DNA of 64,000 nt from contig UQLS01000005.1 in assembly GCA_900541915.1 (NCBI GenBank), positions 1-64,000 of the forward strand, given 5' to 3'. The notes beneath the pieces are model-generated. The model saw nothing but the letters and a program-made list of their open reading frames with translations, made no database searches and was not told the origin of the DNA. Of this stretch, positions 40,170 through 49,330 are shown piece after piece; positions within the stretch are counted from its first letter, which is position 1; the number at the start of each line of letters is the position of its first letter. The stretch comes from an uncultured Phascolarctobacterium sp. GTDB lineage: Bacteria > Bacillota > Negativicutes > Acidaminococcales > Acidaminococcaceae. Position numbers and translations under genes: made by a program.

Positions 40170-40223
40170 TAATCCACATGGTTATCAACATTGTGGATAA
40201 CTATGTGGGGATTATGTGGATAG
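40170..40223. other. Cluster of DnaA-box-like 9-mers
   Basis: One perfect box, TGTGGATAA (40192-40200, complement of TTATCCACA), stands with three one-mismatch boxes: TAATCCACA (40170-40178), TTATCAACA (40182-40190) and TGTGGATAG (40215-40223). Four sites in 54 bp of noncoding DNA is well above expectation. Possible roles are a DnaA-titrating or regulatory site. No dnaA or dnaN is next to it, so oriC itself is not shown. Confidence 0.6.
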
Positions 40224-40225
40224 AT

Positions 40226-40260
40226 AAAAAAGGGCATTAAGTAACTTAATGCCCTTTTGT
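40226..40260 (-). terminator. Terminator of the hem operon
   Basis: AAAAGGGCATTAAG/CTTAATGCCCTTTT forms a 14-bp stem, T-rich on the minus strand. It also faces the channel gene's upstream region. Confidence 0.82.
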
Positions 40261-41559
40261 TTATTTATGTAATTTTTTTACTTCTGCAAATGCATTTTTT
40301 GCAGCATCGATAGTTTTTTGAATATCTTCCGGAGAGTGTGCCAGTGAGATAAAGTTGGTTTCAAACTGAGACGGCGGCAGATAGATGCCTTGTTCTAGCA
40401 TGCTGTGAAAATAGGTTTTAAAGGCTTCCAAATCGCATGCTGCGGCAGATGCATAGTCAGTAACAGGTTTATCGCTGAAGAAAACAGTGAACATGCTGCC
40501 TAGACGATGAACTTGTACAGGCACACCTGCTTCTGCAGCAGCTTTTTCCAAACCGCCGGTAAGGATGGCAGTCATGCTTTCCAGTTTTTCACAAACCTTG
40601 TTTTCTTCCATATAGGTAAGAGCAGCAATACCGGCTGCCATAGCCAGCGGGTTACCGCTTAAAGTACCTGCCTGATACATAGGACCTGCAGGAGCTACCA
40701 TTTCCATAATCTCGTGTTTACCGCCGTAAGCAGCTACCGGCAGGCCACCGCCGATAACCTTGCCAAGGCAGGTGATATCGGGATCAATATCATACAAGGA
40801 CTGGCTGCCGCCCTGTGCGCTGCGGAAACCGCTCATAACTTCATCGCAGATAAGCAGGCTGCCATGTTCTTTCGTAAGTTTGCGTACTGCTTCCAGATAG
40901 CCTTCGTGAGGCAGTACAAGGCCCATGTTGCCAGGAGTAGGCTCCAAGATAACTGCAGCAATTTCCTGACCGCGTTCAGCAAAGACTTGTTCCAGTGCAG
41001 GCAGATCATTGAAAGGAACAGTAATAGTTGTTGCTGCTACAGATTTAGGTACACCGGGGCTGTCCGGTACGCCGAAAGTAGCTGCACCGCTGCCGGCTTT
41101 TACCAGCAGGCTGTCATGGTGACCGTGATAGCAGCCGATGAATTTAACAATGCAGTCACGTCCGGTATAAGCTCGTGCCAGGCGCAGCGCACTCATGGTT
41201 GCTTCTGTACCGCTGTTTACCATACGCACCATTTCCATAGAGGGAACAAGACGGCAAACGATTTTTGCCAGCTCGGTTTCAGTCAGGGTAGGCGCGCCAT
41301 AGGAAGTACCTTTATCTGCTGCTGCCTTGATGGCATGGGTTACGCATTCAGGTACATGGCCCATTAAAAGCGGACCATAGGATAAAACATAGTCGATATA
41401 TTCATTGCCGTCAATATCATAAATCTTACTACCTTTACCGCCAGCGATAAATGGAGGTACACCGCCTACGCTGCGGAAAGAACGTACGGGGCTGTTAACG
41501 CCTCCGGGGATATATTGACGTGCTTCAGTGAAAGCAGCTTGTGATTTTGTATGTTCCAT
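40261..41559 (-). CDS. hemL: Glutamate-1-semialdehyde 2,1-aminomutase (HemL)
   Basis: This 432-residue PLP enzyme makes 5-aminolevulinate. It has PGGVNSPVRSFRSVGG, MVNSGTEATMSALRLAR, CDEVMSGFR and the PLP lysine in LGKVIGGGLP. ATG 41559, seven bases after AAGGAG, is preferred to a longer frame. It is the last gene of the tetrapyrrole operon, 17 bp after hemB. Confidence 0.95.
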   Translation of the reverse strand: MEHTKSQAAFTEARQYIPGGVNSPVRSFRSVGGVPPFIAGGKGSKIYDIDGNEYIDYVLSYGPLLMGHVPECVTHAIKAAADKGTSYGAPTLTETELAKIVCRLVPSMEMVRMVNSGTEATMSALRLARAYTGRDCIVKFIGCYHGHHDSLLVKAGSGAATFGVPDSPGVPKSVAATTITVPFNDLPALEQVFAERGQEIAAVILEPTPGNMGLVLPHEGYLEAVRKLTKEHGSLLICDEVMSGFRSAQGGSQSLYDIDPDITCLGKVIGGGLPVAAYGGKHEIMEMVAPAGPMYQAGTLSGNPLAMAAGIAALTYMEENKVCEKLESMTAILTGGLEKAAAEAGVPVQVHRLGSMFTVFFSDKPVTDYASAAACDLEAFKTYFHSMLEQGIYLPPSQFETNFISLAHSPEDIQKTIDAAKNAFAEVKKLHK

Positions 41560-41576
41560 GCAGATTTCTCCTTGGA

Positions 41577-42557
41577 TTATTTTTCCTGCAGCCATTTTGC
41601 TACATCAAGAGCATGATAGGTGATAATCATTTTTGCACCGGCACGTTTGAAAGCCAGCATGGTTTCCATAACAATACGTTTTTCGTCTATCCAGCCTTTT
41701 TCAGCAGCTGCCTTAACCATAGCATATTCACCGCTGACATTATAAACGCACAGCGGACGGTTAAAGGTTTCGTGTACGCGTTGTACGATATCAAGGAAAG
41801 CAAGTGCCGGTTTAACCATGATGATATCAGCGCCTTCTTCAATGTCCAGATAGGTTTCACGCAGAGCTTCGTCGCTGTTGGCAGGATCCATCTGATAGCC
41901 TTTGCGGTCACCTGCAGCCGGAGTGGAATCCGCTGCTGCACGGAAGGGGCCGTAGTAAGCAGAAGCAAATTTTGCGGAATAAGCCATAATAGGTACATTG
42001 ATAAAGCCTGCTTCGTCCAGAGCAGTGCGGATAGCGTGTACATAGCCATCCATCATATTGGAGGGAGCAATGATATCTGCACCGGCTTTTGCATGGGAAA
42101 CAGCAACTTTAGCCAGCAGCGGCAGAGTTTCATCATTGTTTACGGTGCAGCCGTTTTCCAGTACGCCGCAATGACCATGTTCAGTATATTCGCACAGGCA
42201 CACATCAGTAGTGATAACCAGTTCAGGATACTTAGATTTGATGAGCATGCAAGCCTGTTGAACAGGTTCTTCCATGTCCCAGGCACTGCTGCCGATTGCA
42301 TTTTTATAGGAAGGCAGACCAAAGAGGATGATGGAAGGAATACCAAGTTTTACTACTTCATCAATACATTCGAGCACTCTGTCTACAGACCAGTGGTAGT
42401 TGCCAGGCAGAGACTCTATTTCGTGTTTAATGTTTTTGCCGGGAACGACAAAAACAGGATAAATAAGGTCTTTAACAGAAATTTCAGTTTCGCGGATCAT
42501 GCTGCGCAGATTTTCACTGGCACGCATACGGCGAGGACGGTAAATAGGAAAGCCCAT
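41577..42557 (-). CDS. hemB: Porphobilinogen synthase (HemB)
   Basis: This 326-residue enzyme condenses two 5-aminolevulinates. It has the zinc-site cysteines DVCLCEYTEHGHCG and the Schiff-base lysines in MAYSAKFASAYYGPF and MVKPALAFLD. ATG 42557 is eight bases after AAGGAG; the GTG at 42566 overlaps that site. It follows cobA-hemD within 6 bp. Confidence 0.95.
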   Translation of the reverse strand: MGFPIYRPRRMRASENLRSMIRETEISVKDLIYPVFVVPGKNIKHEIESLPGNYHWSVDRVLECIDEVVKLGIPSIILFGLPSYKNAIGSSAWDMEEPVQQACMLIKSKYPELVITTDVCLCEYTEHGHCGVLENGCTVNNDETLPLLAKVAVSHAKAGADIIAPSNMMDGYVHAIRTALDEAGFINVPIMAYSAKFASAYYGPFRAAADSTPAAGDRKGYQMDPANSDEALRETYLDIEEGADIIMVKPALAFLDIVQRVHETFNRPLCVYNVSGEYAMVKAAAEKGWIDEKRIVMETMLAFKRAGAKMIITYHALDVAKWLQEK

Positions 42558-42562
42558 GATAA

Positions 42563-44080
42563 TCACTCCTTGTAATAACTTTGGATGGCGGACATTAAAC
42601 CGTCGATAGTATATTCAGCGGCAGTAACTGCCGGTGTAAGACCATTTTTGATGCAGGTTGCTGCGGTAACAGGACCGATAGCAGCGATAACTGTTTTTTG
42701 CAGTAAATCTTTTTTGTCGCCAAGGATGTCAAGCATATTGGTAACAGTAGAAGAGCTGGTGAAGGTAATCATATCAGCTTCACCGCTTTCCAGCAGTGCA
42801 AGCAGTTCGTCTTTGTTTTCGCAATCAGTTACAGTTTCGTATGCAGTAACTACATCTACTTGAGCACCAAGTTCACGCAGACGTTCAGGCAATACTTCGC
42901 GGGCAACTTTAGCGCGGGCAATCAGTACTTTATCACCGCTGGTAATATTTTGCTGCAATGCGTCAGCAAGTTCTTCTGCTTTGTAAGCAGAAGGTACCAG
43001 GTCAGCAGTAATGCCGTGAGCTGCCAGAGCTTTAGCAGTAGCACTGCCGATAGCAGCAATTTTTACGTTATACAGGCTGCGGCTGTCTTTGCCTGCTTTA
43101 GTAAGCTGTTCAAAGAAGTACTCTACGCCGTTGCTGCTGGTAAGTACCAGCCATTTGTAGCTGTCGATGTTGCTGATAGCCTGCTGCAGCGGTGCGTAAT
43201 CAGCAGCAGGAACGATTTTGATAGAAGGAGCCTCAAGTACACGTGCGCCTTGCTCTTCCAGTTGTTTGGTCAGCTGGCTTGCTTGTGCACGAGCACGGGT
43301 TACGATAACGGTTTTGCCGAATAACGGCTTATTGTCAAACCATTGCAGCTGGCTGCGCAGTTTTACTACTTCGCCAACCAGGAAGATTGCAGGCGGTTTG
43401 AGATTATGTTTTTTAACATCAGCGGCAGCCTGGCCAAGGGTAGTTACCAGAGTATGCTGTTCAGGACGGGTACCCCAGCGGATAACTGCAGCCGGGCAGT
43501 CTGCACTGCGGCCGTTAGCAATAAGCTGGCTGCTGATACGTTCAATATTTTCAACACCCATAAGGAAGACCAAAGTATCTACTGCAGTAGCCAGACCTTT
43601 CCAGTTAATGGTAGATTCACCTTTAGTAGGATCCTCATGGCCGGTAATAACAGCAAAGGATGTAGCAACATGGCGATGAGTTACAGGAATACCAGCGTAT
43701 TCAGCTACAGCGATAGCAGAGGTTACACCGGGTACAAACTCAAAGGGAAGGCCGGCTTCTAAAAGCTCAATGGCTTCTTCGCCGCCGCGGCCGAATACAA
43801 AGGGATCGCCGCCTTTCAGACGGGCTACAACTTTACCTTCTGCTGCCAGTTTTACCAGCAGTTTATTGATATCGGGCTGGCGCATAGTATGATTGGCGCT
43901 GGCTTTGCCAACATAAACCATTTCAGCATCTTTGCGGGCATAGGCCAGAATGCGGGGATCTGCAAGACGGTCATAAACAACAGCATCTGCCTTTTCCAGG
44001 CATTCTTTAGCTTTTAAACCTAACAGGCCGGGATCGCCGGGGCCTGCACCAATCAGATATACTTTACCCTGTTTTGTCAT
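42563..44080 (-). CDS. cobA-hemD: Fused uroporphyrinogen-III methyltransferase / uroporphyrinogen-III synthase (CobA-HemD)
   Basis: This 505-residue bifunctional protein has SUMT at residues 1 to about 245 and HemD at about 250-505. In SUMT, VYLIGAGPGDPGLLGLKA, VYVGKASANHTM, RLKGGDPFVFGRGGEE and ITGHEDPTK bind SAM and uroporphyrinogen. In HemD, TVIVTRARAQASQLT, LVLTSSNGVEYFF and ITFTSSSTVTNML are typical. The product is precorrin-2, for sirohaem or cobalamin. This fusion is common in Firmicutes. ATG 44080 follows AAGGAG; longer starts would run into hemC. Confidence 0.94.
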   Translation of the reverse strand: MTKQGKVYLIGAGPGDPGLLGLKAKECLEKADAVVYDRLADPRILAYARKDAEMVYVGKASANHTMRQPDINKLLVKLAAEGKVVARLKGGDPFVFGRGGEEAIELLEAGLPFEFVPGVTSAIAVAEYAGIPVTHRHVATSFAVITGHEDPTKGESTINWKGLATAVDTLVFLMGVENIERISSQLIANGRSADCPAAVIRWGTRPEQHTLVTTLGQAAADVKKHNLKPPAIFLVGEVVKLRSQLQWFDNKPLFGKTVIVTRARAQASQLTKQLEEQGARVLEAPSIKIVPAADYAPLQQAISNIDSYKWLVLTSSNGVEYFFEQLTKAGKDSRSLYNVKIAAIGSATAKALAAHGITADLVPSAYKAEELADALQQNITSGDKVLIARAKVAREVLPERLRELGAQVDVVTAYETVTDCENKDELLALLESGEADMITFTSSSTVTNMLDILGDKKDLLQKTVIAAIGPVTAATCIKNGLTPAVTAAEYTIDGLMSAIQSYYKE

Positions 44081-44093
44081 TTTGTCACACTCC

Positions 44094-45014
44094 TTATAAG
44101 ATATCGGCAAGAATCTGCTCGCCGCCTTCGGCAAGCATTTGTTGGCCGAGCTTGCGGCCAAGGTCAGCAGCATTGACTGCCGGACCAGTAATATTGTTGC
44201 GCAGTACTTTGCTTCCGTCTAAAGAAGCAATTACTGCTTCGATTTTTACATTGTCATTTTCTACTTCGGCATGAACACCGATAGGCACCTGGCAGCCGCC
44301 TTCAATCAGACCGAGAAAAGCACGTTCTGCATCGGTGGTCTGTTTGGTAGGCAGGTCATTTAAAAATGCCAGCATCTCGCGTACTTCCTTGTTATCGCTG
44401 CGGCACTCAATAGCTAAAGCACCCTGACCTACAGCAGGCAGACAGACAGTAGTGGGAATAATTTCACGGATGCGGTCAGCATGACCAAGACGTTCCAGTC
44501 CGGCAGCGGCTAAGATGATGGCATCCATTTGTCCTTCATCCAGTTTGCGCAGACGAGTATCAACATTACCACGCAAATCTACAATTTTAAGGTCGGGACG
44601 TACTGCCAGCAGCTGTGCTTTGCGGCGCAGGCTGGAGGTTCCGAGAACAGCTCCCTGCGGAAGTTCGCTGAAAGAAGCATATTTATTGCTGACAAAGGCG
44701 TCGCCTACATTAGCGCGGGTAGTGATGGCAGTCAGGCATAAGCCTTCCGGCAGTACTGTAGGCATGTCTTTTAAGCTGTGTACTGCTAAATCAACAGTAC
44801 CGTCTAACAGCTCAGTTTCTATTTCTTTGGTAAAAAGGCCTTTACCGCCTATCTGAGCCAGAGGCACATCCAGAATACGGTCGCCTTTGGTAACAATTTT
44901 TTTCAGGGTTACCTGGCAGTCAGGATATTGTTTACGCAGCAGGCTGGCAATGTGATTGCTTTGCCAAAGGGCCAGCAGGCTCTGCCTAGTCCCAATTATC
45001 AAATTTGCTTTCAT
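44094..45014 (-). CDS. hemC: Hydroxymethylbilane synthase (HemC)
   Basis: This 306-residue enzyme polymerises four porphobilinogens. It has IIGTRQSLLALWQSN, VHSLKDMPTVLPEGL, LGTSSLRRKAQLL, DLRGNVDTRLRKL and the dipyrromethane cysteine in LIEGGCQVPIGVH. ATG 45014 is chosen over TTG 45020 for its GAGGAG spacing. It overlaps the end of hemA by 29 bp. Confidence 0.95.
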   Translation of the reverse strand: MKANLIIGTRQSLLALWQSNHIASLLRKQYPDCQVTLKKIVTKGDRILDVPLAQIGGKGLFTKEIETELLDGTVDLAVHSLKDMPTVLPEGLCLTAITTRANVGDAFVSNKYASFSELPQGAVLGTSSLRRKAQLLAVRPDLKIVDLRGNVDTRLRKLDEGQMDAIILAAAGLERLGHADRIREIIPTTVCLPAVGQGALAIECRSDNKEVREMLAFLNDLPTKQTTDAERAFLGLIEGGCQVPIGVHAEVENDNVKIEAVIASLDGSKVLRNNITGPAVNAADLGRKLGQQMLAEGGEQILADIL

Positions 45015-46290
45015 CACCAAACTCCTCTCCGGTTTCGTTTAATTGGAATAATTCACAAATCATTTGTTTATAATCTTCTTCGCGGTTGGTACCGGCAACG
45101 CTGTTCATAGCCTTCATGGGCTCACGCAGGAATTTATGTTCCAGACGCTGAGTCATCAGGTCGATTATACGGCGTTCTTTATCAGTCAGTTCCGGCAGCT
45201 TGACAAAAGCCTTTTTGAGGATTTTCTGACGCAGGAAGTTCATTTTGTCATGCAGCTGTACCATAACGGGGCGCATGGTGTAATAACGCAGTCTTTCTTT
45301 AAGAGCGAGAATTTCTTCTTCAATAATCTGCGCTGCTACTTTAGCTTCATTGGAACGGAAGTTTTTGTTGATATCGACAACGTCTTCTAAATCATCGATG
45401 TTGTAAACAGTAACGCCTTCCATTTCTCCCAGCAGCGGGTCTACGTCACGGGGAACGGCTATATCTACAAGGATTAAAGGCTTGCCGTTGCGTTTAGGCA
45501 GCAGCGGGCCGAGATTTTCTACAGTAAGTACATAATGGGGTGCCCCGGTAGAGGTAATGATAATATCGGCTACGGAAGCCTGTTCAAACATTTGAGAATA
45601 GGGAATAGCCGTGCCGTTGAATTTTTCTGCCAGCTCTTTGGCATGGTCAAGATTGCGGTTGCTGACAAAGATAGTGCGTGCTCCCTTATCAATCAAATGA
45701 CGGGCAGTAAGCTCACTCATGTGACCGGCGCCGAGTACAAGGATATTAGCCTTGCTTAAATCGCCGATAATATCAATAGCCAGGTCAACTGCCGCAGAGG
45801 ATACAGATACGCTGCTGTAAGCAATTTTTGTTTCTGTGCGTACGCGTTTGCCTACGGCAATGGCTTTGTTTAAAAGAGTATTAAGAATTGTGTCCGTCAT
45901 GCCATTAGTACGGGCAATATGGTAGGCGTTTTTAATCTGGCTGAGGATTTGGCCTTCGCCGATAACCAGCGAGTCTAAGCTGGAAGCTACGCGGAACAGA
46001 TGACGTACACATTGAGTGCCGGAAAGGTTGTAAAAGTATTCCGGCTTATATTGTTCACCTGCCAGGTGGCGCAGCAGGTGTTTTACGAAAGGAATGGATT
46101 CATCTGTATTTTCCATAACCATATACAGCTCAGTACGGTTACAGGTAGAAAGCAGCATGGCTTCAGGAATATTATCATAATTACGCAGACGGCGCATAAT
46201 GCTAGCTGCGCGGTCGACAGTAAAATTGAAGCGTTCACGGATTTCAACGGGCGCTGTTCTGTGATTGAGCCCTAAAACAGTTAACTGCAT
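44986..46290 (-). CDS. hemA: Glutamyl-tRNA reductase (HemA)
   Basis: This 434-residue enzyme makes glutamate-1-semialdehyde from Glu-tRNA. It has GLNHRTAPVEIRERFNF, the catalytic Cys in LLSTCNRTELYMV, the NADPH domain LVLGAGHMSELTARHL, and the C-terminal dimer helix. Its start lies inside the upstream sirC-like gene (47-bp overlap), and its end overlaps hemC, so it is tightly coupled. Confidence 0.95.
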   Translation of the reverse strand: MQLTVLGLNHRTAPVEIRERFNFTVDRAASIMRRLRNYDNIPEAMLLSTCNRTELYMVMENTDESIPFVKHLLRHLAGEQYKPEYFYNLSGTQCVRHLFRVASSLDSLVIGEGQILSQIKNAYHIARTNGMTDTILNTLLNKAIAVGKRVRTETKIAYSSVSVSSAAVDLAIDIIGDLSKANILVLGAGHMSELTARHLIDKGARTIFVSNRNLDHAKELAEKFNGTAIPYSQMFEQASVADIIITSTGAPHYVLTVENLGPLLPKRNGKPLILVDIAVPRDVDPLLGEMEGVTVYNIDDLEDVVDINKNFRSNEAKVAAQIIEEEILALKERLRYYTMRPVMVQLHDKMNFLRQKILKKAFVKLPELTDKERRIIDLMTQRLEHKFLREPMKAMNSVAGTNREEDYKQMICELFQLNETGEEFGDESKFDNWD

Positions 46291-46909
46291 GTAATATTTT
46301 CTCCTTTGCTATGGTAATGCTGCCTTCCTGCAGCAGTTCAAGTATCTCAGGTGTCAGCGTCTGGCGCCAAAAGGCGGTACGTTGTTTAGGTGTAGAAGGT
46401 ATTTGCTTTACTTCCTGTCTTATACCGGACAGAAAATCGTTGAAGTCTGCGAAAGCAGCCGGTAATGTATGGCTCAGATGAGCTTTCAGCAGCCTGGTGT
46501 AGGCGGGTATGCCGCCGGTAGCTATGGCAACGGTAATGCTGCCGCACTTAATGGCAGAGGGAACTGTGAAATTGCTTAGTTCAGGCTCTGTAACATTATT
46601 GCATAAAAAAGGTGCGTCAAAAGTTACCTGACGATTTACTTCTTTACTATCCGTAGCTGCAATTACCAGGAAAGCATTCTGCAGCAGCTCTTTACTGTAG
46701 CAAGCATAAAGCAGGGTAACTGGTGCGTTTTCAGCAGACTGCAGCAGCTGCGGGCAAAACTGAGGTGCTACGACAGTAACATGCGCTCCGGCCTGGCAAA
46801 GAGTATCCAGCTTGCGTGCTGCTACGCTGCCGCCGCCGATGATGACACATTCTTTGCCATGCAGATTCAGCATAGCTGGATAAGCAAAAACAGCTTCTTT
46901 TTGAGACAT
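46244..46909 (-). CDS. Precorrin-2 dehydrogenase / sirohydrochlorin ferrochelatase-like protein
   Basis: This 221-residue protein of the SirC/Met8/CysG-N type has YPAMLNLHGKECVIIGGGSVAARKLDTL (NAD-binding Rossmann), LVIAATDSKEVNRQV, and PELSNFTVPSAIKCGSITVAIATGG. Family members oxidise precorrin-2, and some also insert iron. It is first in the operon before hemA. The downstream genes carry the pathway to precorrin-2, so this enzyme directs flow to sirohydrochlorin, then sirohaem or anaerobic cobalamin. No hemE or later haem gene is seen. Confidence 0.88.
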   Translation of the reverse strand: MSQKEAVFAYPAMLNLHGKECVIIGGGSVAARKLDTLCQAGAHVTVVAPQFCPQLLQSAENAPVTLLYACYSKELLQNAFLVIAATDSKEVNRQVTFDAPFLCNNVTEPELSNFTVPSAIKCGSITVAIATGGIPAYTRLLKAHLSHTLPAAFADFNDFLSGIRQEVKQIPSTPKQRTAFWRQTLTPEILELLQEGSITIAKEKILHAVNCFRAQSQNSAR

Positions 46910-47124
46910 ATTATCACCATATTTTTTATATGAGAATAGATTTCATTAAACCTATATCTTAACTTAAATATAATATCATATATTGCTGATTATTACCAGT
47001 TTTTCAGCTGTTTTAAGTACTGTAAATGAAGCAGGAAAAATTCTTTAACCGCAGAATAAATATATTGTTAGTATTTTAGGCAAAGGTCCGCCATGATACG
47101 GAAATAGATGAAGGGGGTAGTCTT
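46910..47124. other. AT-rich intergenic region
   Basis: This 215-bp divergent region must hold the promoter of the minus-strand tetrapyrrole operon and that of the DUF1847 gene. It has AT-rich -10-like stretches but no pair of clean hexamers. The imperfect symmetry TCCG...CGGA lies near 47088-47103. No riboswitch is recognised. Confidence 0.4.
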
Positions 47125-47721
47125 ATGAATTGTGCTTTCTGCAAACATCATAACTGTTATGTAAATGGTCAGAACTGTACTCGTTACAGCGTGGAAGAAG
47201 CTGTGGCGCTGTACGATGATGAAGATAAAGCTATTATGAAGGCGGCAGCAGCTACTGAGAGCCGTAACTATTTAAAAATGACAAGACTGGAAGAAAGTCT
47301 CTTTTTTCTGCAGCAGATGGGTGTAAAGAAAATAGGTATTGCCTTCTGCATTGGCCTGGCCAATGAAGCTAAGTTCTGTGCCCAGTATTTTAAAAATGCA
47401 GGTATAGCAGTAGACTCTGTTTGCTGCAAAAACTGCTCCATTGATAAAGATGTGCTGGAACTGGAAAAAATTAAACCGGGACAGCGTGAAGCAATGTGCA
47501 ATCCCAAGATGCAGGCACAGCTGCTTAACGAAGCACATACAGAAATGAATTTTATTGTCGGCCTCTGTGTAGGGCATGATATGATTTTCACAAAGGCTTC
47601 CGAAGCACCTGTTTCCAGTTTGATTACTAAGGACAGAGTACTTGCCAATAATCCTGCCGGAGTGGTTTATTCCCGTTACTGGCGCAGAAAATTGGGAATC
47701 CTTGAAGAAGGTACAGTATAA
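47125..47721 (+). CDS. DUF1847 cysteine-rich protein
   Basis: This 198-residue protein begins with CAFCKHHNCYVNGQNC, a cluster of four cysteines suited to a metal or Fe-S cluster. It also has GIAFCIGLANEAKFCAQYF, the CCKNCSID motif near residue 95, and CVGHD. It fits the uncharacterised DUF1847 family of anaerobes. The start follows AAGGGGG. It is a single gene followed by a hairpin. Confidence 0.78.
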   Translation: MNCAFCKHHNCYVNGQNCTRYSVEEAVALYDDEDKAIMKAAAATESRNYLKMTRLEESLFFLQQMGVKKIGIAFCIGLANEAKFCAQYFKNAGIAVDSVCCKNCSIDKDVLELEKIKPGQREAMCNPKMQAQLLNEAHTEMNFIVGLCVGHDMIFTKASEAPVSSLITKDRVLANNPAGVVYSRYWRRKLGILEEGTV

Positions 47722-47729
47722 GATTAGTA

Positions 47730-47766
47730 AGAAGATATTGAATTTTTCAATATCTTCTTCTGTTTT
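47730..47766 (+). terminator. Hairpin/terminator after the DUF1847 gene
   Basis: AAGAAGATATTGAA/TTCAATATCTTCTT forms a 14-bp stem followed by CTGTTTTT. Confidence 0.7.
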
Positions 47767-47779
47767 TAAGGAGAGTAAG

Positions 47780-49330
47780 ATGCTTGAAGAAAGAGTTTTA
47801 GAAATAACCAGGAAAGCAGTCAGCATTTATAGTCCTACTAATACAGCTGCAGAAAAAGAGATAGAGCAATATCTGCTGCAGGTATTGCAGGAGATGCCTT
47901 ATTTTAAAAGAAATCAGGAATTATGCGGTGCTTATGAGCTCCCTGAAGATGTATGGCAGCGCAGCTGCGTATATGGCTTAGTATTAGGCAAGAGCCGCAG
48001 AACAGTAATCTATATGGGACATCATGATGTTGTTGATACCGATGTATATGGTAGTTTGGCTGAAATGGCTACACAGTCGGAATTGCTGGCACAGGAACTG
48101 CTGAAGGTAGATTTAGATGAAGATGCTGAAAAAGACCTTGCATCCGGACAGTGGCTGTTTGGACGAGGAACCTGCGATATGAAAGGCGGAACGGTAGTGC
48201 AGCTGGCTGTGCTGGAAGAGTATGCAAAGAATCCTGACAGCGGGAGCGTACTGTTTTTATCAGTACCGGATGAAGAAGCTTTTTCAGCCGGTATGCGTGG
48301 CTGCCTGCCGCTGCTGCAAAAACTGCGTGAGCGTTATGGCTTAACCTATGAACTGGCAGTGAACTGTGAACCGAACAGCAGAGAAAATGGCCTGCAGACT
48401 GTTTATACCGGTACAGTAGGCAAGCTGCTGCCATGCGTGCTGGTACAGGGGCGATCCGTGCAGATAGGCAGTTATTATGAAGGTGTGAATCCGGTAGCGC
48501 TTTTAGCAGAAATTGTCAGCAGGACTGAAGGAGATCGCTCATTGGTCGACATAGAAAATGAAGAACAGACTGTGCCGCCGGTATGGAATTTTATGCGTGA
48601 TTTTAAAAGCAGCTATGATTTTTCTCTGCCGCGACGCGGAGCTGCCTATTGTAATATACTTACCTATCATAGACAGCCTGCAGAAGTATTGCAGTGGCTG
48701 GAAGAAGAATGCCGTGAAGCCGCTGATGCAGCCATGGCTAAGCAGGGAAGCAGTAACAGTGCAGCTGTAATCAGATATGCACAGCTGCTGCAAAAAGCGC
48801 AAGAAAGAAAGGGCTTTGAAGAATTTTATCAAAAGCTGCAGCACGAAATGGCAAGAAAGCTGCAGGAAGAGAAAACAGATTTCCCGGCACTGACTTTATG
48901 GGCGATGGAGCAGGTACTTGATTTTACAGAATGCGATGATCCGTTAATTATCATCGGTTTTGCTCCGCCTTATTATCCGCCGCTGAGCAGTAAAAAGCTG
49001 ACAAAAGATTTTGTGCAGGTGGAAAGCTTTGTGCAGACTTTATTGCCGTTAAAGTTCAAAAATTATTTTATGGGTATTTCTGACTGCAGTTATTTAGGAG
49101 CAGAGCAGGCACCGGACAGTGCTTTTGGCTGTAACGCACCTGCATGGGGAAAACTGTATAGCTTTGACAGTAAGGTTCTGGCTGCTTTACAGATTCCCTT
49201 TTTATTATTAGGTCCTTGGGGCAAAGATTTGCACAGACGTACGGAACGAGTGCATATTGGCAGTTTATGTCAAGAATTGCCGCAGGTACTGCAGAAATTA
49301 AATAAATTTATCTGGGAAGATAAAAAGTAA
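47780..49330 (+). CDS. M20 family metallopeptidase (RocB-like)
   Basis: This 516-residue protein has the M20 metal site: YMGHHDVVDTD (first His and Asp), GRGTCDMKGGTVVQL (bridging Asp), and LFLSVPDEEAFSAGMRG (catalytic Glu pair). The C-terminal GISDCSYLGAEQAP segment matches RocB-type proteins of arginine utilisation. The substrate is not known; no arginine genes are near. ATG 47780 with GGAGAG before it is the natural start. Confidence 0.82.
   Translation: MLEERVLEITRKAVSIYSPTNTAAEKEIEQYLLQVLQEMPYFKRNQELCGAYELPEDVWQRSCVYGLVLGKSRRTVIYMGHHDVVDTDVYGSLAEMATQSELLAQELLKVDLDEDAEKDLASGQWLFGRGTCDMKGGTVVQLAVLEEYAKNPDSGSVLFLSVPDEEAFSAGMRGCLPLLQKLRERYGLTYELAVNCEPNSRENGLQTVYTGTVGKLLPCVLVQGRSVQIGSYYEGVNPVALLAEIVSRTEGDRSLVDIENEEQTVPPVWNFMRDFKSSYDFSLPRRGAAYCNILTYHRQPAEVLQWLEEECREAADAAMAKQGSSNSAAVIRYAQLLQKAQERKGFEEFYQKLQHEMARKLQEEKTDFPALTLWAMEQVLDFTECDDPLIIIGFAPPYYPPLSSKKLTKDFVQVESFVQTLLPLKFKNYFMGISDCSYLGAEQAPDSAFGCNAPAWGKLYSFDSKVLAALQIPFLLLGPWGKDLHRRTERVHIGSLCQELPQVLQKLNKFIWEDKK

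Noticed and set aside
40170..40223. oriC itself
   Set aside because: No dnaA, dnaN or clear AT-rich unwinding element is adjacent; only a DnaA-box cluster is claimed.
41541..42575. Long open frame antisense to hemB (344 codons)
   Set aside because: hemB on the other strand has every catalytic motif; the antisense product looks like random sequence.
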